The notes beneath the pieces are model-generated. The model was not told where the DNA came from and did not search any database. It worked only from the letters and a program-made list of their open reading frames with translations. The translations under genes and the position numbers were made by a program. This document shows, in pieces, positions 1 through 9,100 of a stretch of 64,000 bases of DNA. Where the stretch lies: positions 124,001 to 188,000 of the forward strand of contig CAMYLK010000002.1 of the NCBI GenBank assembly GCA_947259225.1, written 5' to 3'. Numbering within the stretch: position 1 is the stretch's first letter; each line of letters begins with the position of its first letter. Origin of the DNA: an uncultured Desulfobulbaceae bacterium. Its GTDB lineage: Bacteria > Desulfobacterota > Desulfobulbia > Desulfobulbales > Desulfobulbaceae.

Positions 1-769
1 CGGTCTTGTGAAGAAATGATCCTGTTCCTTCCCTGAAGTCATCTGTTGCAGCGATTTGGCCAAAATAATCCACACCAAGTTTTGCAGACTCTTCCAGTGT
101 CAGATTAAGGCCCCGGTGAAGGGCTTCCCATGTAAATTTGACTGCAACCGGTGCATTACATACAATTTCGTCCATCAGTTTTTCACCTTCAACCTGTAAG
201 CTGTCACTTTCCATAACCAGGTTTACAAGTCCTATTTCAAATGCCCGTTGGGCAGATACCATGCGACCTGTAAGGAGAAGTTCCGCTGCACGCCCTTTGC
301 CGATGAGCCTGGGTAGCCTTGTCGTTCCTCCCCACCCGGCAACAACACCTATACGAACTTCCGGGTGGCCGAGTTTTGCTGATGAAACAGCTAGCCGCAG
401 CATACATGCCTCTGCAAGTTCGAGGCCTCCGCCGAGAGCAAAACCATTAATTAATGCGATTGATACTTTACCTAAGTTTTCAATAAGGCTGTTTACAGAA
501 ACAGCCAGTTCTGCAAGTTCTCTGACCTGGAGTGGGGTGGCGGAATGAAAAAAATCAATATCAGCTCCGGCCGAAAAGGCTTTACCGCCGGAACCGGTGA
601 TAAAAACCCCCTTAATCGCATCATCTTTTTTTATGAGCTCCAGTTCTTCTTTTAATGAGAAGAGCAGCTCAACACTTAAGGCATTGAGCACCTGGGGCCT
701 GTTTAAAGTCAGATACGCAAAATCCTTCTTTCTACTGACGATGAGTACGGGCTCTTTTTGATGTGACAT
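1..769 (-). CDS. Enoyl-CoA hydratase/isomerase family protein (crotonase), 3' end cut by window edge
   Basis: I read this gene by translating the minus strand from ATG 769-767; 256 codons are visible and the reading frame leaves the window without a stop. Crotonase-fold features are clear: an oxyanion-hole segment SAGAD (residues 66-70), the GGGLELA loop (113-119), and PEVRIG followed by GWGG. Both acidic residues used by true hydratases are present (Glu117 and Glu137, the spacing of Glu144/Glu164 in rat crotonase), so hydration of a 2-enoyl-CoA is likely, although family members vary in substrate. An AAGGAT ribosome site lies about 8 nt before the ATG. It is the last visible gene of a minus-strand run after the FmdE-like and rhodanese-YceI genes, 44 nt downstream of the latter. 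The acyl-CoA substrate cannot be told from the sequence. Confidence 0.9.
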   Translation of the reverse strand, partial: MSHQKEPVLIVSRKKDFAYLTLNRPQVLNALSVELLFSLKEELELIKKDDAIKGVFITGSGGKAFSAGADIDFFHSATPLQVRELAELAVSVNSLIENLGKVSIALINGFALGGGLELAEACMLRLAVSSAKLGHPEVRIGVVAGWGGTTRLPRLIGKGRAAELLLTGRMVSAQRAFEIGLVNLVMESDSLQVEGEKLMDEIVCNAPVAVKFTWEALHRGLNLTLEESAKLGVDYFGQIAATDDFREGTGSFLHKT

Positions 770-813
770 GATCTGGAAATCCTTATAAGCGTATGGTTAT
801 CAGTGAAAATGTG

Positions 814-1743
814 TCAGTGAGCTATAATTCTCAATTGTATTGAAATAAGATCAAAGACAAGATGCATACCAAGGTGCTCAAAAAATCGTGTGGAGCCATA
901 TACAACATTCCACCGGGTACGATCTATGTCGAAATGTGCTTCGATTGACAGGGTATTGTCAGGAGTTTTGGCTACCGTTGCCATGAAGGTCTGCTCGGCC
1001 TTAGTGCCTCTTAAATCAAGTGTTCCCTGTATATCATAGTTAGGATAAGTGACGTAGGATTCTGGTCCCGGCTTACCCCTGTCAATTGAAAACGAGGCCC
1101 TTGGAAATTTATCAGCAAGAAAAAAATCATCGGATTTGAGGTGAGCGGTCAGGACAGGCTGGAGTTCATCTCCATCAAGATTGGTGTTGCTGATGGAATG
1201 CATATCGATATCAAATGTGCCCGTGATGATGCTGTTCAGAATTTTGAGTTCTCCACCGGCTATTTTGATGTTGCCGAAGTGAGTTGAGGACGGGTTCCTT
1301 CCTGTCCACACAATACTACTCTGTCCCGTATCAACAATATACGTCCTGTCTTCAAGCTTGAGACGGGTATGTGGGTCGTCCGGAGTTTCAGGATATTCTC
1401 CTTCCAGGGAATAACCGGCTGACTTCCAGGCTTCAATACCACCATCCAATATGTATATGTTCTGAAATCCTTCATGTGCCAGTTTTTCGGCGGCCTTTAC
1501 AGCATCCAAGGATTTTGAACCGGAGCCGTACAGTACAATAACTGCGTTTATATCATCGGTGATGGCTTTGACTAGTTCAAGGAAGATAACCTGATAAACG
1601 CAGGCATTATCTGCACCAGGCAGATGGATTTTCTGGAAATGGTCTTCAGGGAGAGTGTCAATTAAATAAAAACTCCTGTTTTCATTCATCCACTGTTTGA
1701 ATTCTCTTGCTGAAAGCTGTTTGTATTTATTTGCATCTTCCAC
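814..1743 (-). CDS. Rhodanese-like domain fused to YceI-like lipocalin domain
   Basis: This is a two-domain protein of 309 residues if GTG 1743-1741 is the start. That start has AAGGAG 7 nt upstream and lies just after the stop of the upstream gene; the longer frame from 1812 would overlap that gene by 53 nt. Residues about 8-118 are a rhodanese homology domain with the typical ending ILDGGIEAWKSAG. The position of the catalytic cysteine after LY in the active-site loop is glycine (LYGSGSKS), so sulfur transfer by the classic mechanism is unlikely. Residues about 133-309 match the YceI family (VWTGRNPSSTHFGNIKI, then FDIDMHSI), whose beta-barrel binds isoprenoid or amphiphilic ligands. YceI proteins are usually exported, but no signal peptide is seen here, which suggests a cytoplasmic sensor or carrier. 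The function is unknown. Confidence 0.85.
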   Translation of the reverse strand: MEDANKYKQLSAREFKQWMNENRSFYLIDTLPEDHFQKIHLPGADNACVYQVIFLELVKAITDDINAVIVLYGSGSKSLDAVKAAEKLAHEGFQNIYILDGGIEAWKSAGYSLEGEYPETPDDPHTRLKLEDRTYIVDTGQSSIVWTGRNPSSTHFGNIKIAGGELKILNSIITGTFDIDMHSISNTNLDGDELQPVLTAHLKSDDFFLADKFPRASFSIDRGKPGPESYVTYPNYDIQGTLDLRGTKAEQTFMATVAKTPDNTLSIEAHFDIDRTRWNVVYGSTRFFEHLGMHLVFDLISIQLRIIAH

Positions 1744-1759
1744 TCTATGACTCCTTGTT

Positions 1760-2284
1760 TTATAGATTCTCCTGCTTTTGAAAACACGGAATGCATATAT
1801 TTTTGTCCTCAATCAGCCGGAGGCGTGATTCCATAACAGCCTCACCGCAGAGTGCGCACGAGATTGATTTCCTGACCCTTGCAGGTTCTGGCTCGGGGAC
1901 AGATACTGGGTTCACTGACAGGATACTCTCACCAGGAGTGGAAAGAATCCAGTCGGCCAGTTGCTGCTGATCCTTGCGCATTTCCTCTGTTATACCTTTA
2001 CCATGAAAGAGTACCCGGACACCCGACCGCGAGGACCGTGAGTAAATAGTATAGACCTGTTTGCCATAGTCATGAAAAAAAAGGTTGCCCTTGCCAAAGG
2101 TACAGCCGGTGACACACTGCAAGGCGTCAACACCGCAGGCATCGTTTTCGACAATGGCTACCAGTTCTTCATCTTCTGCTCTCATCGATTTGAGTATCTC
2201 CATGGCCGCAATGGACATTCTGTATCCTATAGCAAGCCCGGGACATTCATGTCCGTGAAAGCGGATTATTTCCTCGTAGGTCAT
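1760..2284 (-). CDS. FmdE family protein with C-terminal zinc ribbon
   Basis: This protein of 174 residues begins with the FmdE signature FHGHECPGLAIGYR (residues 9-22, with His10, His12 and Cys14), followed by DACGVDALQCVTGCTFGKGN, the cysteine-rich pattern of this family. The family is named for a protein co-purified with formylmethanofuran dehydrogenase. Bacterial members commonly sit near molybdenum or tungsten enzyme genes and their role is not settled. The C-terminus carries two CxxC pairs (CALC and CIPC, about residues 143-166) forming a zinc ribbon. A GGAG ribosome site precedes ATG 2284. It is probably the first gene of a minus-strand operon with the rhodanese-YceI gene 16 nt downstream. 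Metal binding is inferred from the cysteines; the partner enzyme is not visible in the window. Confidence 0.88.
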   Translation of the reverse strand: MTYEEIIRFHGHECPGLAIGYRMSIAAMEILKSMRAEDEELVAIVENDACGVDALQCVTGCTFGKGNLFFHDYGKQVYTIYSRSSRSGVRVLFHGKGITEEMRKDQQQLADWILSTPGESILSVNPVSVPEPEPARVRKSISCALCGEAVMESRLRLIEDKNICIPCFQKQENL

Positions 2285-2432
2285 GGGTTAATCTCCTCAT
2301 CTGCAAATAACAAATTGCCTTTTCTCTATTATTGTAACGTACCGATGGCATCTCTGAAAATAGTTCTTATACTCTTTTAGCATAAAGAAGAAAGAAACTG
2401 TATGTGAACGTTTGATCATAATAGGTGATCAT

Positions 2433-3653
2433 ATGCTAACTTCCAAAGGCCAAAAATTACTGCTGTTCGGAACGATAGTGGCCTACTGCCTGATTGGCAT
2501 AGAAATCATAATTATGATTTCACCTTTTGCTCTTTACTTCTATTCTGTTTACGCGCCGATCCTTACTTTCCTCAGTTCTTCACCGCTGACAAGCTGGACC
2601 ACTGAGTTCTTCCTGCCGCATATGGTCTTTCTCCAGGACCCTCTTATATTGGGGATCTCATACCTGCAGGTGTTCCTGGTTATAGGCCTGGCTCTTTTTT
2701 TTACAGCCGCTGTTCCTCTCTACTGGGGCAGGTTCACAGGAAAAGGGGTAGTATCTATCAGTTTTTATTCAAAAATACGGCATCCGCAGTACCTGTTCCT
2801 GGCCATTTCAGGTTTCGGGTTGCTTTTGTACTGGCCGCGGTTCATCATCCTGATATTTTTTGTCACCATGCTCTATGTCTATTACCTCCTTGCAAGAAAT
2901 GAGGAGTGGCGGATGAAGCAGGAGGAACCCGGAGCTTATGAGCAATACATGGAAAATATTCCCATGTTTCTGCCAGGGGAACCGGGTGGAAAAATTTTCA
3001 AGGTGCTCTTTGGCTGGATCACTCCAAAGTGGATCGGGATTCTGGTAAGCTATGTTATTGTTATGGTTTTGTCTATCGTTATTGCAATGGGTATCCGGGA
3101 TTACTCGGTCAAGAAGCTGCCAATGGTTCAGGTTGAAAAAGGAGTGACCCTGGTATCCGTATTTGAACGGCCTGCCAAGGAAGTCAATTCTCTTTATCAG
3201 CATGTGCTGGATTCGGATGAGGTCCGGGAATTTTTGCAGAATCACAAGGAAGTCAATCTGGCCTATATAATGCCGGGAGATTTTTTTCTGACCGCACTGG
3301 TAACAGAGGAAGACCGCCGATTTTCCGACGAAATCGTTGAACGGTTTCCGGAGGTACTTGAGTGGCATGAACACAAATTTAAAGGCGGCCTGGGAAAGTT
3401 CTTCAAAATATTTTATAATTTCATAGGGACCCTTGGCGGTTTGCCAACCGACTATGATGTTGAACGTTTTATTTTTGTCTCAGTGGTGGATAGTAAAGGT
3501 CAGCGGGTTCCACAAGAGAGACTGTTTGATCTTGGATTGAAGAGGATACCGGCGCTCCTTGTGGATTACGACCCTTTTGAGGAGAAAATTGTCTCTATTA
3601 TTCAAACTTCACATGAACATAAATGGGGCTCTATCCCTATGCCGACGTTCTAG
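2433..3653 (+). CDS. ICMT/phospholipid-methyltransferase-like membrane protein with extra C-terminal domain
   Basis: A membrane protein of 406 residues. The N-terminal half has about five hydrophobic segments and the signature of the isoprenylcysteine carboxyl methyltransferase/PEMT-like family: KIRHPQYL, then a hydrophobic segment, then RNEEWRMKQEEPGAYEQYM. In that fold these residues bind S-adenosylmethionine and form the catalytic site. A further transmembrane helix (about residues 206-225) leads into a soluble C-terminal part of roughly 180 residues that I do not recognise. I chose ATG 2433 because AGGTGA lies just upstream; TTG 2412 is in frame and would add seven residues. The methyl acceptor is unknown. 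The gene diverges from the FmdE-like gene and is followed 33 nt later by a metallo-beta-lactamase-fold gene. Confidence 0.75.
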   Translation: MLTSKGQKLLLFGTIVAYCLIGIEIIIMISPFALYFYSVYAPILTFLSSSPLTSWTTEFFLPHMVFLQDPLILGISYLQVFLVIGLALFFTAAVPLYWGRFTGKGVVSISFYSKIRHPQYLFLAISGFGLLLYWPRFIILIFFVTMLYVYYLLARNEEWRMKQEEPGAYEQYMENIPMFLPGEPGGKIFKVLFGWITPKWIGILVSYVIVMVLSIVIAMGIRDYSVKKLPMVQVEKGVTLVSVFERPAKEVNSLYQHVLDSDEVREFLQNHKEVNLAYIMPGDFFLTALVTEEDRRFSDEIVERFPEVLEWHEHKFKGGLGKFFKIFYNFIGTLGGLPTDYDVERFIFVSVVDSKGQRVPQERLFDLGLKRIPALLVDYDPFEEKIVSIIQTSHEHKWGSIPMPTF

Positions 3654-3686
3654 CAAATTACAGAAATAACATAATGAGGGGATGTT

Positions 3687-4424
3687 ATGAAATGTATTTT
3701 CTATGGAGTAATTTTTGTTATCATTTTAACTGCTTTGCCTGTATTTACCCAGGCTGGTTTTGACAGAGATACCATAAAGACTTCTGCCGGTGATTTGGCA
3801 ATCACTTTGGTCAGCCACGGCACTCTGATGTTGGAGTTTGACGGCAAGGTGATTCATATCGATCCTGTCTCCAAAGCCGCAGATTATGCTAACATGCCCA
3901 AGGGGGATATTATCCTCCTGACCCATCATCACGGAGATCATCTGGACAAGGCAGCCTTGATGATGATACGCACCAGGAAGACAGATGTCATACTGACCGA
4001 GAAGTGCGCGGAAAAAGTCTCCGGCGGCATAGTTATGGATGACAATGACAGCGAGAAGATCCAGGGTATTAGAATAAAGTCTGTACCGGCTTACAACCTT
4101 GTACACAAAAGGGACAACGGTCATTTTTTTCATCCCGATGGGGAGGGCAATGGTTATATCCTGACCTTTGGCGATACAAGGGTGTATGTTGCCGGGGATA
4201 CGGAAAATACCCCGGAAATGAAGAAACTGAACGATATCGACATAGCTTTTCTACCGATGAACATGCCTTACACAATGACCCCGGAAATGGTGGCTGATGC
4301 TGCTATGGCTATTAAACCGAAGGTTCTGTACCCATATCACTACGGCAAGACAGATCCAAACAGGATTGTTGAGTTGCTTAAAGGTAGTGAAGATATCGAA
4401 GTGCGTATTCGAACCATGCAGTAA
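3687..4424 (+). CDS. Exported metallo-beta-lactamase-fold hydrolase (UlaG-like)
   Basis: The product has 245 residues. An N-terminal signal peptide (hydrophobic 5-22, likely cleaved after TQA) is followed by a metallo-beta-lactamase fold with the metal motif THHHGDHLD (His80, His82, Asp84, His85). Further likely ligands are in VAGDTENTPEM and the C-terminal YPYHYGKTDP. The arrangement, short and without a large insertion, resembles the UlaG/UPF0173 branch of metal-dependent hydrolases rather than glyoxalase II. A GAGGGG ribosome site precedes the ATG. The signal peptide places the enzyme in the periplasm. The substrate cannot be deduced. It sits between the ICMT-like gene and a small orphan gene on the same strand. 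Confidence 0.87.
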   Translation: MKCIFYGVIFVIILTALPVFTQAGFDRDTIKTSAGDLAITLVSHGTLMLEFDGKVIHIDPVSKAADYANMPKGDIILLTHHHGDHLDKAALMMIRTRKTDVILTEKCAEKVSGGIVMDDNDSEKIQGIRIKSVPAYNLVHKRDNGHFFHPDGEGNGYILTFGDTRVYVAGDTENTPEMKKLNDIDIAFLPMNMPYTMTPEMVADAAMAIKPKVLYPYHYGKTDPNRIVELLKGSEDIEVRIRTMQ

Positions 4425-4467
4425 CGCTTTTATGTGAAGAGAAGTTTTTTTCGCAAGGAGGGAAACA

Positions 4468-4665
4468 ATGAAAGGCTCGAACGACCTATGGGAAGATATC
4501 GGTTCGTTGTCTGATATCGAACTATCTCATGTCATAACCAAATTGTATACAACCTATGAAGAACGTCTGAAGCACAGGCCGGATGATAAGGAATCGTTGA
4601 ACTTCTTTCGCAACCTGTATAACGCGGTCAACGAATCCACGATCTGTAATCTCAACCGCAGATGA
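4468..4665 (+). CDS. Small orphan protein, 65 residues
   Basis: I do not recognise this protein. It is credible as a gene because a strong AAGGAGG ribosome site stands 6 nt before its ATG and it fills the gap between two genes on the same strand. The product is soluble and charged, predicted largely helical (segments around SDIELSHVITKLYTTYEERLK and ESLNFFRNLYNAVNES), with one cysteine near the C-terminus and no signal peptide or known motif. It lies 44 nt after the metallo-beta-lactamase-fold gene and 60 nt before the TauE/SafE permease, so it may be part of the same transcript. No function is proposed. Confidence 0.6.
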   Translation: MKGSNDLWEDIGSLSDIELSHVITKLYTTYEERLKHRPDDKESLNFFRNLYNAVNESTICNLNRR

Positions 4666-4725
4666 ACCCAGTTTGCAATGCAGTATGCAATTTGAACTCA
4701 GTGACACGACAAACATAACCTGGAC

Positions 4726-5523
4726 ATGTTATCTGTTATAGGTGTCTATCTGGCAGTGGGAGCAGTTGCCGGCGTCCTTGCCGGTCTCATGGGCATCGGC
4801 GGTGGGATAATTATAGTACCCATGCTGGCGTTCTGCTTTACCAGGCTTAACTTCCCACATGAGCACATTATGCACCTTGCCCTTGGTACTTCCCTGGCGA
4901 GCATCATCTTCACCTCAGTATCCAGTTTTATATTTCATCACAGGAGAGGTGCCGTGCACTGGGATATTGTTCAGCGTATCACACCGGGTATTATAGTTGG
5001 AACCCTTGCGGGAGCATATATTGCTTCCCTGATGACAACGAATTCTTTAAAAGGATTTTTCGGGATTTTCCTGAGTTACGTAGCCCTGCAACTCCTCCGG
5101 GACAAGAAGCCGAAAGCCTCCAGGGAACTTCCTGGAGCAGCAGGTATGTTCGGGGTCGGCAATGTTATAGGTGTTTCTTCCAGCCTGCTGGGCATCGGTG
5201 GTGGCACCCTGTCGGTGACTTTTATGATTTGGTGCAATATAACCGTGCATCATGCTATCGGTACGTCAGCTGCCATTGGCTTTCCCATCGCCATCGCCGG
5301 AACCGTAGGATATATAATTACAGGATATCATACATCGGGATTGCCGACATACTCAATGGGGTATATTTATTTGCCGGCTCTGCTGGGTTTGGTAAGTGCC
5401 AGTATGCTGACGGCGCCTTTGGGAGTACGCCTGGCTCATTGGCTGCCGGTCCCAAAGCTCAAACGCGTTTTTGCCGTGCTGTTGTTGATTGCGGGCGTCC
5501 GGATGCTGATCAGTCTGATTTGA
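4726..5523 (+). CDS. TauE/SafE family sulfite/sulfonate exporter-type permease
   Basis: A hydrophobic protein of 265 residues with about eight membrane segments. It contains the duplicated family hallmark: AGVLAGLMGIGGGIIIVPML near the N-terminus, repeated as GVSSSLLGIGGGTLSVTFM at the start of the second half. TauE/SafE permeases (formerly DUF81) are associated with export of sulfite, sulfoacetate or other small organosulfur anions, and also occur widely with no known substrate. In a sulfate-reducing-type genome a sulfur-anion role is reasonable but inferred. The ribosome site before ATG 4726 is weak. The gene ends 62 nt before the DJ-1/PfpI gene, which has its own strong ribosome site. Confidence 0.88.
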   Translation: MLSVIGVYLAVGAVAGVLAGLMGIGGGIIIVPMLAFCFTRLNFPHEHIMHLALGTSLASIIFTSVSSFIFHHRRGAVHWDIVQRITPGIIVGTLAGAYIASLMTTNSLKGFFGIFLSYVALQLLRDKKPKASRELPGAAGMFGVGNVIGVSSSLLGIGGGTLSVTFMIWCNITVHHAIGTSAAIGFPIAIAGTVGYIITGYHTSGLPTYSMGYIYLPALLGLVSASMLTAPLGVRLAHWLPVPKLKRVFAVLLLIAGVRMLISLI

Positions 5524-5585
5524 CTTTATTCTGCTGAAATTTTTCATCATAATCTGTTGGTCCAAAAGTAGTCTGGAGGTAGTAT

Positions 5586-6095
5586 ATGGCTAAGGTAGCA
5601 GTGATAATTACAGATTTATTTGAAGATTCAGAATACACAAAACCGATTGAAGCATTCAGGGCTTCTGGACATGATATTATCCATGTCGGTTTACAGCCAG
5701 GGCAGATAGTCAGAGGGAAAAAACTGGGTACGGAGGTGAAGGTTGATGTCACTCCGAAGGCTTGTCCGGTAGCATCATTTGATGCTCTTCTTATTCCTGG
5801 CGGCTATTCCCCGGACAAGCTTCGTGTTGATGAGGATGCGGTTGAATTTGTCAGGCAGTTTATGCAGTCTGATAAACCGGTTTTTTCCATCTGCCATGGT
5901 CCGCAGATACTTATCACCGCTAAAGTGCTTGAGGGTCGTACAGTTACCGGCTGGAAATCGATTATCCAGGATATTGTCTATGCGGGCGGCAACTTTGTTG
6001 ACCAGGAATTTGTCATTGATAAGAATCTTGTTTCAAGTCGAAGTCCAATAGATCTGCCGGCCTTTATAGAGGCCTGCCTGCAAAAACTTACATGA
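5586..6095 (+). CDS. DJ-1/PfpI family protein (YhbO/PfpI-like)
   Basis: The 169-residue product has the glutamine-amidotransferase-like flavodoxin fold of the DJ-1/PfpI superfamily. The nucleophile elbow is FSICHGPQ with Cys103 followed by His104, and the acidic partner is Glu13 in DLFEDSE, the arrangement of the PfpI/YhbO subgroup. Members have been described as proteases, glyoxalases or protein deglycases; which activity applies cannot be decided from sequence. The enzyme is expected to be cytoplasmic and often multimeric, in stress responses. GGAGG lies 7 nt before the ATG. The gene closes a plus-strand run and converges on the PFOR gene across a hairpin terminator. Confidence 0.92.
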   Translation: MAKVAVIITDLFEDSEYTKPIEAFRASGHDIIHVGLQPGQIVRGKKLGTEVKVDVTPKACPVASFDALLIPGGYSPDKLRVDEDAVEFVRQFMQSDKPVFSICHGPQILITAKVLEGRTVTGWKSIIQDIVYAGGNFVDQEFVIDKNLVSSRSPIDLPAFIEACLQKLT

Positions 6096-6132
6096 TTCCT
6101 TCTGTGGGGGGATTCAGAACGATCGTCCGAAC

Positions 6133-6170
6133 AAAAAAAGGAGGCTCCGTAGAATGTGCCACGGAGCCTC
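6133..6170 (-). terminator. Rho-independent terminator between PFOR and the DJ-1/PfpI gene
   Basis: A perfect 10-bp inverted repeat, GAGGCTCCGT at 6141-6150 and ACGGAGCCTC at 6161-6170, encloses a 10-nt loop. On the minus strand it is followed by a run of seven U (the A run at 6133-6139), so it fits best as the terminator of the PFOR gene that ends at 6196. Read on the plus strand it could also slow transcription from the DJ-1/PfpI gene, but the T content after the stem is poor. Confidence 0.85.
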
Positions 6171-6195
6171 TTCGTTATAATGAGAAGTACAGAAC

Positions 6196-9100
6196 CTATG
6201 CTTCTTCCAAAGCAGCAAACCTTCCTTTCAGGAACTTCCACGCTCTCTCGACATCTTTCTGAGACATCTCCATCAGTTCGTCAGCCATGCTCGGGTTGGT
6301 CAGTTTGAGCATCCGGTAGCGGTTTTCGCCAAGGGCGTATTCGGCAAACGGGATGGACGGATCCTTGGAATCAATGTGCAGCGGGTTCTTGCCTTCGTCT
6401 TCGAGCTGCGGGTTGTAGCGGTAGAGCGGCCAGTGACCGCAGGCAACTGCTTTTTTCTGCTGCTCGAGACCCAATGCCATGTTGATGCCATGGTTGATAC
6501 AGTGTGAATAGGCAATGATTATGGATGGTCCGTCATAGGCTTCGGCTTCGTTGAAAGCCTTGACCACCTGGCCCGGATTGGCACCAAGGGAAACACGGGC
6601 TACGTACACGTTACCGTAGGTGGAGAAGATCATACCCATATCTTTCTTGGGCATTTTCTTGCCGCCCGCAGCAAACTGTGCAGTCGCAGCACGCGGGGTT
6701 GACTTGGACATCTGGCCGCCGGTGTTGGAGTAAACCTCGGTATCAAGGACCAGGACATTTACGTTTTCGCCGGAGGCCAGAACGTGGTCAAGCCCACCAT
6801 AACCGATGTCATATGCCCAGCCGTCACCACCGATAATCCAAACTGATTTTTTCACCAGGTAGTCGGCTACGTGTAACAGGCGTTTGGCGATGGCGCTCTT
6901 GCTGCCTTCAAGTTTTGCTTTCAGTTCAGCAACGCGATCACGCTGTTCTTCGATTTCATCCTGGGTAGCCTGGCTGGCTTTCAGGAGTTCGTTGACAGAT
7001 TTCTTGGTGATCAGCTTTTCTGCTGCAGCGGCATGAAGCAACTCTGACGCCTGTGAACCCAGCTTGTTAACTGACTGGCGCATGCCAAGTCCGTATTCAG
7101 CATTGTCTTCAAACAAAGAATTGGACCATGAAGGACCGCGGCCGTCAGCACGCTGGCTGTACGGTGTGCTCGGCAGGTTGCCACCGTAAATCGATGAACA
7201 ACCGGTAGCGTTGGCAACCATCATTCTGTCACCGAACAGCTGGGTGGCCAGCTTGATGTACGGTGTCTCGCCGCAGCCGGCACAGGCTCCGGAGAACTCG
7301 AACAGGGGTCGTTTCAGCTGGCTTCCCTTGATAGTCGTCGGGCTGATAAGGCTGTTATCCACCTCGGGAAGGCCCATAAAGATTTTCCAGTGCTTGGATT
7401 CACGTTTGCGCAAGGCCTCAGTGTTGGGAATCATTTTGAGTGCTTTGGCACCTGTGGGCTTACCGTCTTTTCCTTTTTTCCTGGCAGGACATACCTGGTA
7501 GCAGAGTGTACAGCCGACACAGTCTTCCGTGGAAATCTGGATGGTACATTTTTTTCCTTTGAACTGCTTGCCGACAGCGTTGGCAACCTTGAAGGACTTT
7601 GGGGCACCTTTAAGGCTTGTAGCTGTGACCATCTTCATGCGGATAACCCCATGCGGGCAAACCAGGGAACACTGACCACACTGGATGCAGGTGTCCTGAT
7701 CCCATTCAGGAACGTTGACCGCAATGTTGCGTTTTTCCCACTGGGTTGTGGCAGTCGGCCAGCGACCGTCAGCAGGAATCTGGGAAACCTTCAGCTCCTC
7801 GCCCTTCCCTTCGATCATCCTGGCAGTAACGTTCTTGACGAATTCAGGTGCTTCCTCAGGTACAGTCAGCGGAAGATCATGGCCGCTGATCCGTTTAGGT
7901 ACTTTGACCTGGACGATATTGTTGAGGGCAGCATCAACAGCATCGTAGTTCATCTTAACAACCTTATCACCTTTCTTGCCATAGGTCTTTTTGATGGCGT
8001 CCTTGATAGCCTTGATGGCCTCGTTTTTCTTCAGGATGCCAGAGATCAGGAAGAAAGCGGTCTGCATGATCATGTTGATGCGGGCGCCAAGGCCGAGGGC
8101 CTGGGCAACTTTGATTGCATCAATTATGTAGAATTTTGCTTTCTTGTCAATGAGCTGCTTCTGTACCTTTGCAGGAAGCTGGTCCCATACCTTTGTTTTG
8201 CTGAAGGGGGTGGTCAGCAAAAAGGTGCCGCCGTCCTCCAGGTTGGCCAGCATGTCATACTGGTCAAGGAATGTCGGGTTGTGGCAGGCGACAAAGCTTG
8301 CCTTGTTGATCAGGTACGGAGCAACGACCTGGTTTTCACCAAAACGGAGGTGAGATACAGTCATGGAGCCCGATTTTTTGGAATCATATACAAAGTAGCC
8401 CTGGGCTGAGTTGTCTGTCTCGGTGCCGATAATTTTGATAGTGTTCTTGTTGGCACCGACGGTACCGTCAGAACCCAGTCCGTAGAACATGGCGCGATAG
8501 ACGTCTTCTCCTTCGATGTTGAAGGACTTGTCATAGTCCAGGCTGGTAAATGTCACATCATCATGCGGACCGACACAGAAATGATTTTTCGGTGCCATGG
8601 AGCCCATGTTGTCATAGACAGCCTTGACCATTGACGGGCTGAACTCGGCAGAACCGAGCCCGTAGCGGCCGGAGAGGATCAGGGGCATGAACAGGGTCGG
8701 GTTGGCTTCAACCGCCTCCCCGACAGCGGCACGAACGTCTAGATACAGAGGCTCACCTATGGATCCTGGCTCTTTTGTGCGGTCCAGAACTGTTATGCGC
8801 TCAACTGTTTTGGGCAGCGCGTTAACCATGGCCTTGGCGTCGAACGGTCTGTAGAGACGAACTATTACCATGCCAAGTTTTGCGCCCTGGGCGGCAAGAT
8901 AATCAACAGTCGCAGCAACTGTCTCGGCACCGGATCCCATAATGACGATAACGTCAGTTGCATCAGGAGAACCGTAGTAATCAAAAAGATTGTACTGGCG
9001 GCCGGTGAGGGCTGCAAATTTGTCCATGGTTTCCTGGATGATTCCCGGCACAGCCTGGTAGTATTTGTTGACGGTCTCACGACCGGTGAAATACACATCC

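Noticed and set aside
138-548. 136-residue plus-strand frame at the left edge
   Set aside because: It lies antisense to the crotonase gene, whose motifs and catalytic glutamates read clearly on the minus strand.
7390-8409. 339-residue plus-strand frame inside PFOR
   Set aside because: It is the antisense shadow of the PFOR ferredoxin domain region and shows no family motifs or ribosome site.
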